A stretch of DNA of 64,000 bases from Hydractinia symbiolongicarpus (Eukaryota > Cnidaria > Hydrozoa > Anthoathecata > Hydractiniidae). Shown here in pieces: positions 24,637-37,590 of the stretch. The position numbers were made by a program, and so were the translations under genes. The notes under the pieces are model-generated. The model had not been told where the DNA came from, ran no database searches, and saw nothing but the letters and a program-made list of their open reading frames with translations. The stretch is from the NCBI RefSeq assembly GCF_029227915.1, contig NC_079886.1:26452501-26516500 (forward strand), read 5' to 3'. Positions within the stretch are counted from its first letter, which is position 1, and each line of letters starts with the position of its first letter.

Positions 24637-24687
24637 AATGGGCTCCGCTACGCTCCGTGCGCTGGCGCGCACTCCGCTTCTCTCCGC
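24637..24687. repeat. GC-rich right end of the insert with hairpin
   Basis: The composition changes sharply to GC-rich with repeated CTCCG words (GGCTCCGCTACGCTCCG and CACTCCGCTTCTCTCCGC). GTGCGC (24,657-24,662) and GCGCAC (24,667-24,672) form a perfect six-pair stem with loop TGGC. The last eight bases, CTCTCCGC, are complementary to GCGGAGAG at 22,437-22,444 near the left end. This may be a structured transposon terminus. No family was recognised. Confidence 0.5.
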
Positions 24688-26579
24688 AAAAAATTAATTT
24701 AAAAAATCGTTCGGGAAATGAGTTTACTCCCTGGGTACTTTCTTTGCATAGTTTTGACTATACTGGCCGAGTCTGGGATTTATCGGGAAATTGCGGGTTT
24801 TCGTTTGCCGGCGATTAAACTCCTTTTATTCAGCGTCTCATCAAAAATGAAATCGTTTTTGAAAACTACAAGTCTTATGCGTTTTAGTGGTAAAAAATTA
24901 ATTTAAAAAATCGTTCGGGAAATGAGTTTACTCCCAGTTTACTTTCTTTGTATACATTTGACTATACGGGTCAAGCCCGGGATTTACGGCAAATCGCGGG
25001 TTTTCGTTTGCCGGCGATCAAACTCCTCTTATTCAGCGTCTCATCAAAAATGAAATCATTTTTGAAAACTACAAGTCTCATGCGTTTTAGTGGTAAAGAA
25101 ATAATTTAAAAAATCGTTCGGCAAATGAGTTTACTCCCTGGGTATTTTCTTTGTATACATTCGACTATACAGCCAAGCCCGGGATTTACGGGAAATTGCG
25201 GGTTTTCGTTGGCCGGCGATTAAACTCCTTTTATTCACCGTCTCATCAAAAACGAAATCATTTTTGAAAACTACATGTCTCATGCGTTTTAGTGGTGAAA
25301 ATATAATATAAAAAATCGTTCGGGAAATGAGTTTACTCCCAGTTTACTTTCTTTGTATACATTTGACTATACGGGTCAAGCCCGGGATTTATGGCAAATC
25401 GCGGGTTTTCGTTTGCCGGCGATTAAACTCCTTTTATTCAGCGTCTCATCAAAAATGAAATCATTTTTGAGAACTACAAGTCGCATGCGTTTTAGTGGTG
25501 AAAAAATAATTTAAAGAATCGTTTGGGAAATGAGCTTACTCCCTGGGTACTTTCTTTGTATACTTTTCACTGTACGGGCCGAATCCGTGCTATACGGAAA
25601 ATCGCGAGTTTTCGTTTGCCGGCGATTAAACTCCTTTTATTCAGCATCTCATCAAAAATGAAATCATTTTTGAAAACTACAAATCTCATTCGTTTTAGTG
25701 GTGAAAAAATAATTTAAAGAATCGTTTGGGAAGTGAGTTTACTCCCTGGGTACTTTCTTTGCATAGTTTTGACTATACGGACCGAGTCCGGGATTTAACG
25801 GGAAATTGCGGGTTTTCGTTTGCCGGCGATTAAACTCCTTTTATTCAGCGTCTCATCAAAAATGAAATCGTTTTTGAAAACTACAAGTCTTATGCGTTTT
25901 ACTGGTAAAAAATTAATTTAAAAAATCGTTCGGGAAATGAGTTTACTCCCAGTTTACTTTCTTTGTATACATTTGACTATACGGGTCAAGCCCGGGATTT
26001 ACTGCAAATCGCGGGTTTTCGTTTGCCGGCGATCAAACTCCTTTTATTCAGCGTCTCATCAAAAATGAAATCATTTTTGAAAACTACAAGTCTCATGCGT
26101 TTTAGTGGTAAAGAAATAATTTAAAAAATCGTTCGGCAAATGAGTTTACTCCCTGGGTATTCTCTTTGTATACATTCGACTATACAGCCAAGCCCGGGAT
26201 TTACTTGAAATCGCGGGTTTTCGTTGGCCGGCGATTAAAATCCTTTTATTCACCGTCTCATCAAAAACGAAATCATTTTTGAAATCTACAAGTCTCATGC
26301 GTTTTAGTGGTGAAAACATAATATAAAAAATCGTTCGGGAAATAAGTTTACTCCCAGTTTACTTTCTTTGTATACATTTGACTATACGGGTCAAGCCCGG
26401 GATTTACGGCAAATCGCGGGTTTGCGTTTGCCGGCGATCAAACTCCTTTTATTCAGCGTCTCATCAAAAACGAAATCATTTTTGAAATCTACAAGTCTCA
26501 TGCGTTTTAGTGGTGAAAACATAATATAAAAAATCGTTCGGGAAATGAGTTTACTCCCAGTTTACTTTCTTTGTATACA

Positions 26580-26745
26580 TTTGACTATACGGGCCGAGTC
26601 CGGGATTTATCGGGAAATTGCGGGTTTTCGTTTGCGGCGATTAAACTCCTTTTATTCAGCGTCTCATCAAAAATGAAATCGTTTTTGAAAACTACAAGTC
26701 TTATGCGTTTTAGTGGTAAAAAATTAATTTAAAAAATCGTTCGGG
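26580..26745 (+). repeat. Chimeric B/A monomer
   Basis: The monomer starts at about 26,547 with the B/D left part (CCCAGTTTACTTTC, GTATACAT). Through the shared TTTGACTATACGGG (26,580-26,593) it becomes class A (GCCGAGTCCGGGATTTATCG). It also lacks one C in TTTGCGGCGATT, normally TTTGCCGGCGATT. The canonical A at 46,985 stands in the equivalent place in the related copy. Confidence 0.75.
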
Positions 26746-29700
26746 AAATGAGTTTACTCCCAGTTTACTTTCTTTGTATACATTTGACTATACGGGTCAA
26801 GCCCGGGATTTACGGCAAATCGCGGGTTTGCGTTTGCCGGCGATCAAACTCCTTTTATTCAGCGTCTCATCAAAAATGAAATCATTTTTGAAAACTACAA
26901 GTCTCATGCGTTTTAGTGGTAAAGAAATAATTTAAAAAATCGTTCGGCAAATGAGTTTACTCCCTGGGTATTTTCTTTGTATACATTCGACTAAACAGCC
27001 AAGCCCGGGATTTACGGGAAATCGCGGGTTTTCGTTGGCCGGCGATTAAACTCCTTTTATTCACCGTCTCATCAAAAACGAAATCATTTTTGAAAACTAC
27101 AAGTCTCATGCGTTTTAGTGGTGAAAACATAATATAAAAAATCGTTCGGGAAATGAGTTTACTCCCAGTTTACTTTCTTTGTATACATTTGACTATACGG
27201 GTCAAGCCCGGGATTTACGGCAAATCGCGGGTTTTCGTTTGCCGGCGATAAAACTCCTTTTATTCAGCGTCTCATCAAAAATGACATCATTTTTGAAAAC
27301 TACAAGTCTCATGCGTTTTAGTGGTGAAGAAATAAAGAATCGTTCGGGAAGTGAGTTTACTCCCTGGGTATTTTCTTTGTATACATTCGACTATACGGCT
27401 AAGCCCGGGATTTACGGGAAATCGCGGGTTTTCATTGGCCGGCGATTAAACTCCCTTTATTCACCGTCTCATCAAAAACGAAATCATTTTTGAAAACTAC
27501 AAGTCTCATGCGTTTTAGTGGTGAAAAAATAATTTAAAAAATCGTTCGGGAAATGAGTTTACTCCCAGTTTACTTTCTTTGTATACATTCGACTATACGG
27601 GTCAAGCCCGGGATTTACGGCAAATTGCTGGTTTTCGTTTGCCGGCGTTTAAACTCCTTTTATTCAGCGTCTCATCAAAAATGAAATCATTTTTAAAAAT
27701 TACAAGTCTTATGCGTTTTAGTGGTAAAAAATTAATTTAAAAAATCGTTCGGGAAATGAGTTTACTCCCAGTTTACTTTCTTTGTATACATTTGACTATC
27801 CGGGTCAAGCCCGGGATTTACGGCAAATCGCGGGTTTTCGTTTGCCGGCGATTAAACTCCTTTTATTCAGCGTCTCATCAAAAATGAAATCATTTTTGAA
27901 AACTACAAGTCTCATGCGTTTTAGTGGTGAAGAAATAAAGAATCGTTCGGGAAGTGAGTTTACTCCCTGGGTATTTTCTTTGTATACATTCGACTATACG
28001 GCTAAGCCCGGGATTTACGGGAAATCGCGGGTTTTCATTGGCCGGCGATTAAACTCCTTTTATTCAGCGTCTCATCAAAAACGAAATCATTTTTGAAAAC
28101 TACAAGTCTCATGCGTTTTAGTGGTGAAAGCATAATATAAAAAATCGTTCGGGAAATGAGTTTACTCCCAGTTTACTTTCTTTGTATACATTTGACTATA
28201 CGGGTCAAGCCCGGGATTTACGGCTAATCGCGGGTTTTCGTTTGCCGGCGATTAAACTCCTTTTATTCAGCGTCTCATCAAAAATAAAATCATTTTTGAG
28301 AACTACAAGTCTCATGCGTTTTAGTGGTGAAAAAATAATTTAAAGAATCGTTCGGGAAGTGAGTTTACTCCCTGGGTACTTTCTTTGTATACTTTTGACT
28401 ATACAGGCCGAGTCCGGGGTTTATCGGGAAATTGCGGGTTTTCGTTTGCCGGCGATTAAACTCCTTTTATTCAGCGTCTCATCAAAAATGAAATCGTTTT
28501 TGAAAACTACAAGTCTTATGCGTTTTAGTGGTAAAAAATTAATTTAAAAAATCGTTCGGGAAATGAGTTTACTCCCAGTTTACTTTCTTTGTATACATTC
28601 GACTATACGGGTCAAGCCCGGGATTTACGGCAAATCGCGGGTTTTCGTTTGCCGGCGATTAAACTCCTTTTATTCAGCGTCTCATCAAAAATGAAATCGT
28701 TTTTGAAAACTACAAGTCTTATGCGTTTTAGTGGTAAAAAATTAATTTAAAAAATCGTTCGGGAAATGAGTTTACTCCCAGTTTACTTTCTTTGTATACA
28801 TTCGACTATACGGCTAAGCCCGGGATTTACGGGAAATCGCGGGTTTTCATTGGCCGGCGATTAAACTCCTTTTATTCAGCGTCTCATCAAAAACGAAATC
28901 ATTTTTGAAAACTACAAGTCTCATGCGTTTTAGTGGTGAAAGCATAACATAAAAAATCGTTCGGGAAATGAGTTTACTCCCAGTTTACTTTCTTTGTATA
29001 CATTTGACTATACGGGTCAAGCCCGGGATTTACGGCTAATCGCGGGTTTTTGTTTGCCGGCGATTAAACTCCTTTTATTCAGCGTCTCATCAAAAATAAA
29101 ATCATTTTTGAGAACTACAAGTCTCATGCGTTTTAGTGGTGAAAAAATAATTTAAAGAATCGTTCGGGAAGTGAGTTTACTCCCTGGGTATTTTCTTTGT
29201 ATACTTTTGACTATACAGGCCGAGTCCGGGGTTTATCGGGAAATTGCGGGTTTTCGTTTGCCGGCGATTAAACTCCTTTTATTCAGCGTCTCATCAAAAA
29301 TGAAATCGTTTTTGAAAACTACAAGTCTTATGCGTTTTAGTGGTAAAAAATTAATTTAAAAAATCGTTCGGGAAATGAGTTTACTCCCAGTTTACTTTCT
29401 TTGTATACATTCGACTATACGGGTCAAGCCCGGGATTTACGGCAAATCGCGGGTTTTCGTTTGCCGGCGATTAAACTCCTTTTATTCAGCGTCTCATCAA
29501 AAATGAAATCATTTTTGAAAACTACAAGTCTCATGCGTTTTAGTGGTGAAGAAATAAAGAATCGTTCGGGAAGTGAGTTTACTCCCTGGGTATTTTCTTT
29601 GTATACATTCGACTATACGGCTAAGCCCGGGATTTACGGGAAATCGCGGGTTTTCATTGGCCGGCGATTAAACTCCTTTTATTCAGCGTCTCATCAAAAA

Positions 29701-32700
29701 CGAAATCATTTTTGAAAACTACAAGTCTCATGCGTTTTAGTGGTGAAAGCATAATATAAAAAATCGTTCGGGAAATGAGTTTACTCCCAGTTTACTTTCT
29801 TTGTATACATTTGACTATACGGGTCAAGCCCGGGATTTACGGCTAATCGCGGGTTTTCGTTTGCCGGCGATTAAACTCCTTTTATTCAGCGTCTCATCAA
29901 AAATAAAATCATTTTTGAGAACTACAAGTCTCATGCGTTTTAGTGGTGAAAAAATAATTTAAAGAATCGTTCGGGAAGTGAGTTTACTCCCTGGGTACTT
30001 TCTTTGTATACTTTTGACTATACAGGCCGAGTCCGGGGTTTATCGGGAAATTGCGGGTTTTCGTTTGCCGGCGATTAAACTCCTTTTATTCAGCGTCTCA
30101 TCAAAAATGAAATCGTTTTTGAAAACTACAAGTTTTATGCGTTTTAGTGGTAAAAAATTAATTTAAAAAATCGTTCGGGAAATGAGTTTACTCCCAGTTT
30201 ACTTTCTTTGTATACATTCGACTATACGGGTCAAGCCCGGGATTTACGGCAAATCGCGGGTTTTCGTTTGCCGGCGATTAAACTCCTTTTATTCAGCGTC
30301 TCATCAAAAATGAAATCATTTTTGAAAACTACAAGTCTCATGCGTTTTAGTGGTGAAGAAATAAAGAATCGTTCGGGAAGTGAGTTTACTCCCTGGGTAT
30401 TTTCTTTGTATACATTCGACTATACGGCTAAGCCCGGGATTTACGGGAAATCGCGGGTTTTCATTGGCCGGCGATTAAACTCCTTTTATTCAGCGTCTCA
30501 TCAAAAACGAAATCATTTTTGAAAACTACAAGTCTCATGCGTTTTAGTGGTGAAAGCATAATATAAAAAATCGTTCGGGAAATGAGTTTACTCCCAGTTT
30601 ACTTTCTTTGTATACATTTGACTATACGGGTCAAGCCCGGGATTTACGGCTAATCGCGGGTTTTCGTTTGCCGGCGATTAAACTCCTTTTATTCAGCGTC
30701 TCATCAAAAATAAAATCATTTTTGAGAACTACAAGTCTCATGCGTTTTAGTGGTGAAAAAATAATTTAAAGAATCGTTCGGGAAGTGAGTTTACTCCCTG
30801 GGTACTTTCTTTGTATACTTTTGACTATACAGGCCGAGTCCGGGGTTTATCGGGAAATTGCGGGTTTTCGTTTGCCGGCGATTAAACTCCTTTTATTCAG
30901 CGTCTCATCAAAAATGAAATCGTTTTTGAAAACTACAAGTTTTATGCGTTTTAGTGGTAAAAAATTAATTTAAAAAATCGTTCGGGAAATGAGTTTACTC
31001 CCAGTTTACTTTCTTTGTATACATTTGACTATACGGGTCAAGCCCGGGATTTACGGCTAATCGCGGGTTTTCGTTTGCCGGCGATTAAACTCCTTTTATT
31101 CAGCGTCTCATCAAAAATAAAATCATTTTTGAGAACTACAAGTCTCATGCGTTTTAGTGGTGAAAAAATAATTTAAAGAATCGTTCGGGAAGTGAGTTTA
31201 CTCCCTGGGTACTTTCTTTGTATACTTTTGACTATACAGGCCGAGTCCGGGGTTTATCGGGAAATTGCGGGTTTTCGTTTGCCGGCGATTAAACTCCTTT
31301 TATTCAGCGTCTCATCAAAAATGAAATCGTTTTTGAAAACTACAAGTCTTATGCGTTTTAGTGGTAAAAAATTAATTTAAAAAATCGTTCGGGAAATGAG
31401 TTTACTCCCAGTTTACTTTCTTTGTATACATTCGACTATACGGGTCAAGCCCGGGATTTACGGCAAATCGCGGGTTTTCGTTTGCCGGCGATTAAACTCC
31501 TTTTATTCAGCGTCTCATCAAAAATGAAATCATTTTTGAAAACTACAAGTCTCATGCGTTTTAGTGGTGAAGAAATAAAGAATCGTTCGGGAAGTGAGTT
31601 TACTCCCTGGGTATTTTCTTTGTATACATTCGACTATACGGCTAAGCCCGGGATTTACGGGAAATCGCGGGTTTTCATTGGCCGGCGATTAAACTCCTTT
31701 TATTCAGCGTCTCATCAAAAACGAAATCATTTTTGAAAACTACAAGTCTCATGCGTTTTAGTGGTGAAAGCATAATATAAAAAATCGTTCGGGAAATGAG
31801 TTTACTCCCAGTTTACTTTCTTTGTATACATTTGACTATACGGGTCAAGCCCGGGATTTACGGCTAATCGCGGGTTTTCGTTTGCCGGCGATTAAACTCC
31901 TTTTATTCAGCGTCTCATCAAAAATAAAATCATTTTTGAGAACTACAAGTCTCATGCGTTTTAGTGGTGAAAAAATAATTTAAAGAATCGTTCGGGAAGT
32001 GAGTTTACTCCCTGGGTACTTTCTTTGTATACTTTTGACTATACAGGCCGAGTCCGGGGTTTATCGGGAAATTGCGGGTTTTCGTTTGCCGGCGATTAAA
32101 CTCCTTTTATTCAGCGTCTCATCAAAAATGAAATCGTTTTTGAAAACTACAAGTTTTATGCGTTTTAGTGGTAAAAAATTAATTTAAAAAATCGTTCGGG
32201 AAATGAGTTTACTCCCAGTTTACTTTCTTTGTATACATTTGACTATACGGGTCAAGCCCGGGATTTACGGCTAATCGCGGGTTTTCGTTTGCCGGCGATT
32301 AAACTCCTTTTATTCAGCGTCTCATCAAAAATAAAATCATTTTTGAGAACTACAAGTCTCATGCGTTTTAGTGGTGAAAAAATAATTTAAAGAATCGTTT
32401 GGGAAGTGAGTTTACTCCCTGGGTACTTTCTTTGTATACTTTTGACTATACAGGCCGAGTCCGGGGTTTATCGGGAAATTGCGGGTTTTCGTTTGCCGGC
32501 GATTAAACTCCTTTTATTCAGCGTCTCATCAAAAATGAAATCGTTTTTGAAAACTACAAGTCTTATGCGTTTTAGTGGTAAAAAATTAATTTAAAAAATC
32601 GTTCGGGAAATGAGTTTACTCCCAGTTTACTTTCTTTGTATACATTCGACTATACGGGTCAAGCCCGGGATTTACGGCAAATCGCGGGTTTTCGTTTGCC

Positions 32701-35700
32701 GGCGATTAAACTCCTTTTATTCAGCGTCTCATCAAAAATGAAATCATTTTTGAAAACTACAAGTCTCATGCGTTTTAGTGGTGAAGAAATAATTTAAAAA
32801 ATCGTTCGGGAAATGAGTTTACTCCCTGGGTATTTTCTTTGTATACATTCGACTATACGGCCAAGCCCGGGATTTACGGGAAATCGCGGGTTTTCGTTTG
32901 CCGGCGATTAAAATCCTTTTATTCAGTGTCTCATCAAAAACGAAATCATTTTTGAAAACTACAAGTCTCGTGCGTTTTAGTGGTGAAAAAATAATTTAAA
33001 GAATCGTTCGGGAAATGAGTTTACTCCCAGTTTACTTTCTTTGTATACATTCGACTATACGGGTCAAGCCCGGGATTTACGGCAAATCGCAGGTTTTCGT
33101 TTGCCGGCGATTAAACTCCTTTTATTCAGCGTCTCATCAAAAATGAAATCATTTTTGAAAACTACAAGTCTCATGCGTTTTAGTGGTGAAGAAATAATTT
33201 AAAAAATCGTTCGGGAAATGAGTTTACTCCCTGGGTATTTTCTTTGTATACAATCGACTATACGGCCAAGCCCGGGATTTACGGGAAATCGCGGGTTTTC
33301 GTTTGCCGGCGATTAAACTCCTTTTATTCAGCGTCTCATCAAAAACGAAATCATTTTTGAAAACTACAAGTCTCATGCGTTTTAGTGGTGAAAAATAATT
33401 TAAAGAATCGTTCGGGAAGTGAGTTTATTCCCTGGGTACTTTCTTTGTATACTTTTGACTATACGGGCCGAGTCCGGGGTTTATCGGGAAATTGCGGGTT
33501 TTCGTTTGCCGGCGATTAAACTCCTTTTATTCAGCGTCTCATCAAAAATGAAATCGTTTTTGAAAACTACAAGTCTTATGCGTTTTAGTGGTAAAAAATT
33601 AATTTAAAAAATCGTTCGGGAAATGAGTTTACTCCCAGTTTACTTTCTTTGTATATATTTGACTATACGGGTCAAGCCCGGGATTTACGGCAAATCGCGG
33701 GTTTTCGTTTGCCGGCGATCAAACTCCTTTTATTCAGCGTCTCATCAAAAATGAAATCATTTTTGAAAACTACAAGTCTCATGCGTTTTAGTGGTAAAGA
33801 AATAATTTAAAAAATCGTTCGGCAAATGAGTTTACTCCCTGGGTATTTTCTTTGTATACATTCGACTATACGGCCAAGCCCGGGATTTACGGGAAATCGC
33901 GGGTTTTCGTTGGCCGGCGGTTAAATTCCTTTTTTTCAGCGTCTCATCAAAAACGAAATCATTTTTGAAAACTACAAGTCTCATGCGTTTTAGTGGTGAA
34001 AAAATAATTTAAAAAATCGTTCGGGAAATGAGTTTACTCCCAGTTTACTTTCTTTGTATACATTCGACTATACTGGTCAAGCCCGGGATTTACGGCAAAT
34101 CGCGGGTTTTCGTTTGCCGGCGATTAAACTCCTTTTATTCAGCGTCTCATCAAAAATGAAATCGTTTTTGAAAACTACAAGTCTTATGCGTTTTAGTGGT
34201 AAAAAATTAATTTAAAAAATCGTTCGGGAAATGAGTTTACTCCCAGTTTACTTTCTTTGTATACATTTGACTATACGGGTCAAGCCCGGGATTTACGGCA
34301 AATCGCGGGTTTGCGTTTGCCGGCGATCAAACTCCTTTTATTCAGCGTCTCATCAAAAATGAAATCATTTTTGAAAACTACAAGTCTCATGCGTTTTAGT
34401 GGTAAAGAAATAATTTAAAAAATCGTTCGGCAAATGAGTTTACTCCCTGGGTATTTTCTTTGTATGCATTCGACTATACAGCCAAGCCCGGGATTTACGG
34501 GAAATCGCGGGTTTTCGTTGGCCGGCGATTAAACTCCTTTTATTCACCGTCTCATCAAAAACGAAATCATTTTTGAAAACTACAAGTCTCATGCGTTTTA
34601 GTGGTGAAAACATAATATAAAAAATCGTTCGGGAAATGAGTTTACTCCCAGTTTACTTTCTTTGTATACATTTGACTATACGGGTCAAGCCCGGGATTTA
34701 CGGCAAATCGCGGGTTTTCGTTTGCCGGCGATTAAACTCCTTTTATTCAGCGTCTCATCAAAAATGAAATCATTTTTGAAAACTACAAGTCTCATGCGTT
34801 TTAGTGGTGAAGAAATAAAGAATAGTTCGGGAAGTGAGATTACTCCCTGGGTATTTTCTTTGTATACATTCGACTATACGGCTAAGCCCGGGATTAACGG
34901 GAAATCGCGGGTTTTCATTGGCCGGCGATTAAACTCCTTTTATTCACCGTCTCATCAAAAACGAAATCATTTTTGAAAACTACAAGTCTTATGCGTTTTA
35001 GTGGTGTAAAAAAAAATTTAAAAAATCGTTCGGGAAATTAGTTTACTCCCAGTTTACTTTCTTTGTATACATTCGACTATACGGGTCAAGCCCGGGATTT
35101 ACGGCAAATCGCTGGTTTTCGTTTGCCGGCGTTTAAACTCATTTTATTCAGCGTCTCATCAAAAATGAAATCATTTTTGAAAATTACAAGTCTTATGCGT
35201 TTTAGTGGTAAAAAATTAATTTAAAAAATCGTTCGGGAAATGAGTTTACTCCCAGTTTACTTTCTTTGTATACATTTGACTATCCGGGTCAAGCCCGGGA
35301 TTTACGGCAAATCGCGGGTTTTCGTTTGCCGGCGATTAAAGTCCTTTTATTCAGCGTCTCATCAAAAATGAATTTATTTTTGAAAACTACAAGTCTCATG
35401 CGTTTTAGTGGTGAAGAAATAAAGAATCGTTCGGGAAGTGAGTTTACTCCCTGGGTATTTTCTTTGTATACATTCGACTATACGGCTAAGCCCGGGATTT
35501 ACGGAAAATCGCGGGTTTTCATTGGCCGGCGATTAAACTCCTTTTATTCAGCGTCTCATCAAAAACGAAATCATTTTTGAAAACTACAAGTCTCGTGCGT
35601 TTTAGTGGTGAAAACATAATATAAAAAATCGTTCGGGAAATGAGTTTACTCCCAGTTTACTTTCTTTGTATACATTTGACTATACGGGTCAAGCCCGGGA

Positions 35701-36470
35701 TTCATGGCAAATCGCGAGTTTTCGTTTGCCGGCGATTAAACTCCTTTTATTCAGCGTCTCATCAAAAATAAAATCATTTTTGAGAACTACAAGTCTCATG
35801 CGTTTTAGTGGTGAAAACATAATATAAAAAATCAGTCGGGAAATGAGTTTACTCCCAGTTTACTTTCTTTGTATACATTTGACTATACGGGTCAAGCCCG
35901 GGATTTACGGCAAATCGCGGGTTTTTGTTTGCCGGCGATTAAACTCCTTTTATTCAGCGTCTCATCAAAAATGAAATCATTTTTGAGAACTACAAGTCTC
36001 ATGCGTTTTAGTGGTGAAAAAATAATTTAAAGAATCGTTTGGGAAATGAGTTTACTCCCTGGGTACTTTCTTTGTATACTTTTCACTGTACGGGGAGAGT
36101 CCGTGCTATACGGAAAATCGCGGGTTTTCGTTTGCCGGTGATTAAACTCCTTTTATTCAGCGTCTCATCAAAAATGAAATTATTTTTGAAAACTACAAGT
36201 CTTATGCGTTTTAGTGGTGAAAAAATATTTTAAAGAATCGTTCGGGAAGTGAGTTTACTCCCTGGGTACTTTCTTTATATACTTTTGACTATACGGGCCG
36301 AGTCCAGGGTTTATCGGGAAATTGCGGGTTTTCGTTTGCCGGGGATTAAACTCCTTTTATTCAGCGTCTCATCAAAAATGAAATCGTTTTTGAAAACTAC
36401 AAGTCTTATGCGTTTTAGTGGTAAAAAATTAATTTAAAAAATCGTTCGGGAAATGAGTTTACTCCCTGGG
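26590..36470 (+). repeat. Large intra-array duplication, copy 1 (about 9.9 kb)
   Basis: The monomer sequence from about 26.6 to 31.4 kb matches that at 47.0-51.8 kb with a constant offset of 20,441 bp. Anchors are 27,179/47,620, 28,359/48,800, 29,401/49,842 and 31,192/51,633. From 32.4 to 36.4 kb the offset is 19,226-19,227 bp (32,406/51,633, 34,662/53,888, 35,266/54,492, 36,249/55,475). The change equals one extra 1,214 bp six-monomer unit in this copy. Private variants shared by both copies include GGGTTTGCGTTTG, TGACTATCCGGG, AATAGTTCGGGAAGTGAGAT and ATCAGTCGGG. Confidence 0.85.
28359..32594 (+). repeat. 4-mer (807-812 bp) and 6-mer (1,214 bp) higher-order repeats
   Basis: Class A-like monomers with CGAGTCCGGGGTTTATCG start at 28,359, 29,171, 29,978, 30,785, 31,192, 31,999 and 32,406. 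The spacings are 812, 807, 807, 407, 807 and 407 bp. The 807 bp unit holds three 203 bp monomers and one 198 bp monomer. Insertion of one dimer (407 bp) gives the 1,214 bp 6-mer. The related copy at 48,800-51,821 has one 6-mer fewer. Confidence 0.85.
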
Positions 36471-37590
36471 TACTTTCTTTGCATAGTTTTAACTATACGG
36501 GCCGAGTCCGGGATTTATCGGGAAATTGCGGGTTTTCGTTTGCCGGCGATTAAACTCCTTTTATTCAGCGTCTCATCAAAAACGAAATCATTTTTGAAAA
36601 CTACAAGTCTCGTGCGTTTTAGTGGTGAAAACATAATATAAAAAATCGTTCGGGAAATGAGTTTACTCCCAGTTTACTTTCTTTGTATACATTTGACTAT
36701 ACGGGTCAAGCCCGGGATTCATGGCAAATCGCGAGTTTTCGTTTGCCGGCGATTAAACTCCTTTTATTCAGCGTCTCATCAAAAATAAAATCATTTTTGA
36801 GAACTACAAGTCTCATGCGTTTTAGTGGTGAAAACATAATATAAAAAATCAGTCGGGAAATGAGTTTACTCCCAGTTTACTTTCTTTGTATACATTTGAC
36901 TATACGGGTCAAGCCCGGGATTTACGGCAAATCGCGGGTTTTTGTTTGCCGGCGATTAAACTCCTTTTATTCAGCGTCTCATCAAAAATGAAATCATTTT
37001 TGAGAACTACAAGTCTCATGCGTTTTAGTGGTGAAAAAATAATTTAAAGAATCGTTTGGGAAATGAGTTTACTCCCTGGGTACTTTCTTTGTATACTTTT
37101 CACTGTACGGGGAGAGTCCGTGCTATACGGAAAATCGCGGGTTTTCGTTTGCCGGTGATTAAACTCCTTTTATTCAGCGTCTCATCAAAAATGAAATTAT
37201 TTTTGAAAACTACAAGTCTTATGCGTTTTAGTGGTGAAAAAATAATTTAAAGAATCGTTCGGGAAGTGAGTTTACTCCCTGGGTACTTTCTTTATATACT
37301 TTTGACTATACGGGCCGAGTCCGGGGTTTATCGGGAAATTGCGGGTTTTCGTTTGCCGGGGATTAAACTCCTTTTATTCAGCGTCTCATCAAAAATGAAA
37401 TCGTTTTTGAAAACTACAAGTCTTATGCGTTTTAGTGGTAAAAAATTAATTTAAAAAATCGTTCGGGAAATGAGTTTACTCCCTGGGTACTTTCTTTGCA
37501 TAGTTTTAACTATACGGGCCGAGTCCGGGATTTATCGGGAAATTGCGGGTTTTCGTTTGCCGGCGATTAAACTCCTTTTATTCAGCGTCT
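35560..37590 (+). repeat. 5-mer tandem duplication, 1,017 bp period
   Basis: Markers recur 1,017 bp apart: CAAGTCTCGTGCG at about 35,588 and 36,605, AATCAGTCGGG at about 35,830 and 36,847, TACGGGGAGAGTCCGTGC at 36,089 and 37,106, and the A monomers at 36,453 and 37,470. The second large copy of this region (54.8-55.7 kb) has the 5-mer once, so this tandem step happened after the large duplication or was lost there. Confidence 0.85.

Larger units (their letters stand above)
22420..24687. other. Non-satellite insert interrupting the array (2,268 bp)
   Basis: The satellite stops after GGTAA (22,419) and resumes with AAAAAATTAATTT (24,688). Nothing in between resembles the monomer. The insert is AT-rich and composite: a GGCA-rich left end, a tRNA-like unit, TA and AGCT tracts, and a GC-rich right end. 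No transposase, reverse transcriptase, long TIR or long target duplication was recognised. The matching array at 39,090-39,760 is uninterrupted, with six A's where the insert flanks together carry eight. The flanks sit at offsets of 17,256 bp (left) and 14,986 bp (right) from that copy, a difference of 2,270 bp, equal to the insert plus two A's. A short inverted match, GCGGAGAG at 22,437-22,444 and CTCTCCGC at 24,680-24,687, lies near the two ends. Confidence 0.93.

Noticed and set aside
22420-24687. LTR retrotransposon or LINE
   Set aside because: There are no terminal direct repeats, no poly-A tail belonging to the insert, no reverse transcriptase reading frame and no long target duplication.
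24618-24818. 66-codon frame from the insert's GC-rich end into the satellite
   Set aside because: It again crosses an insertion junction and has no recognisable domain.
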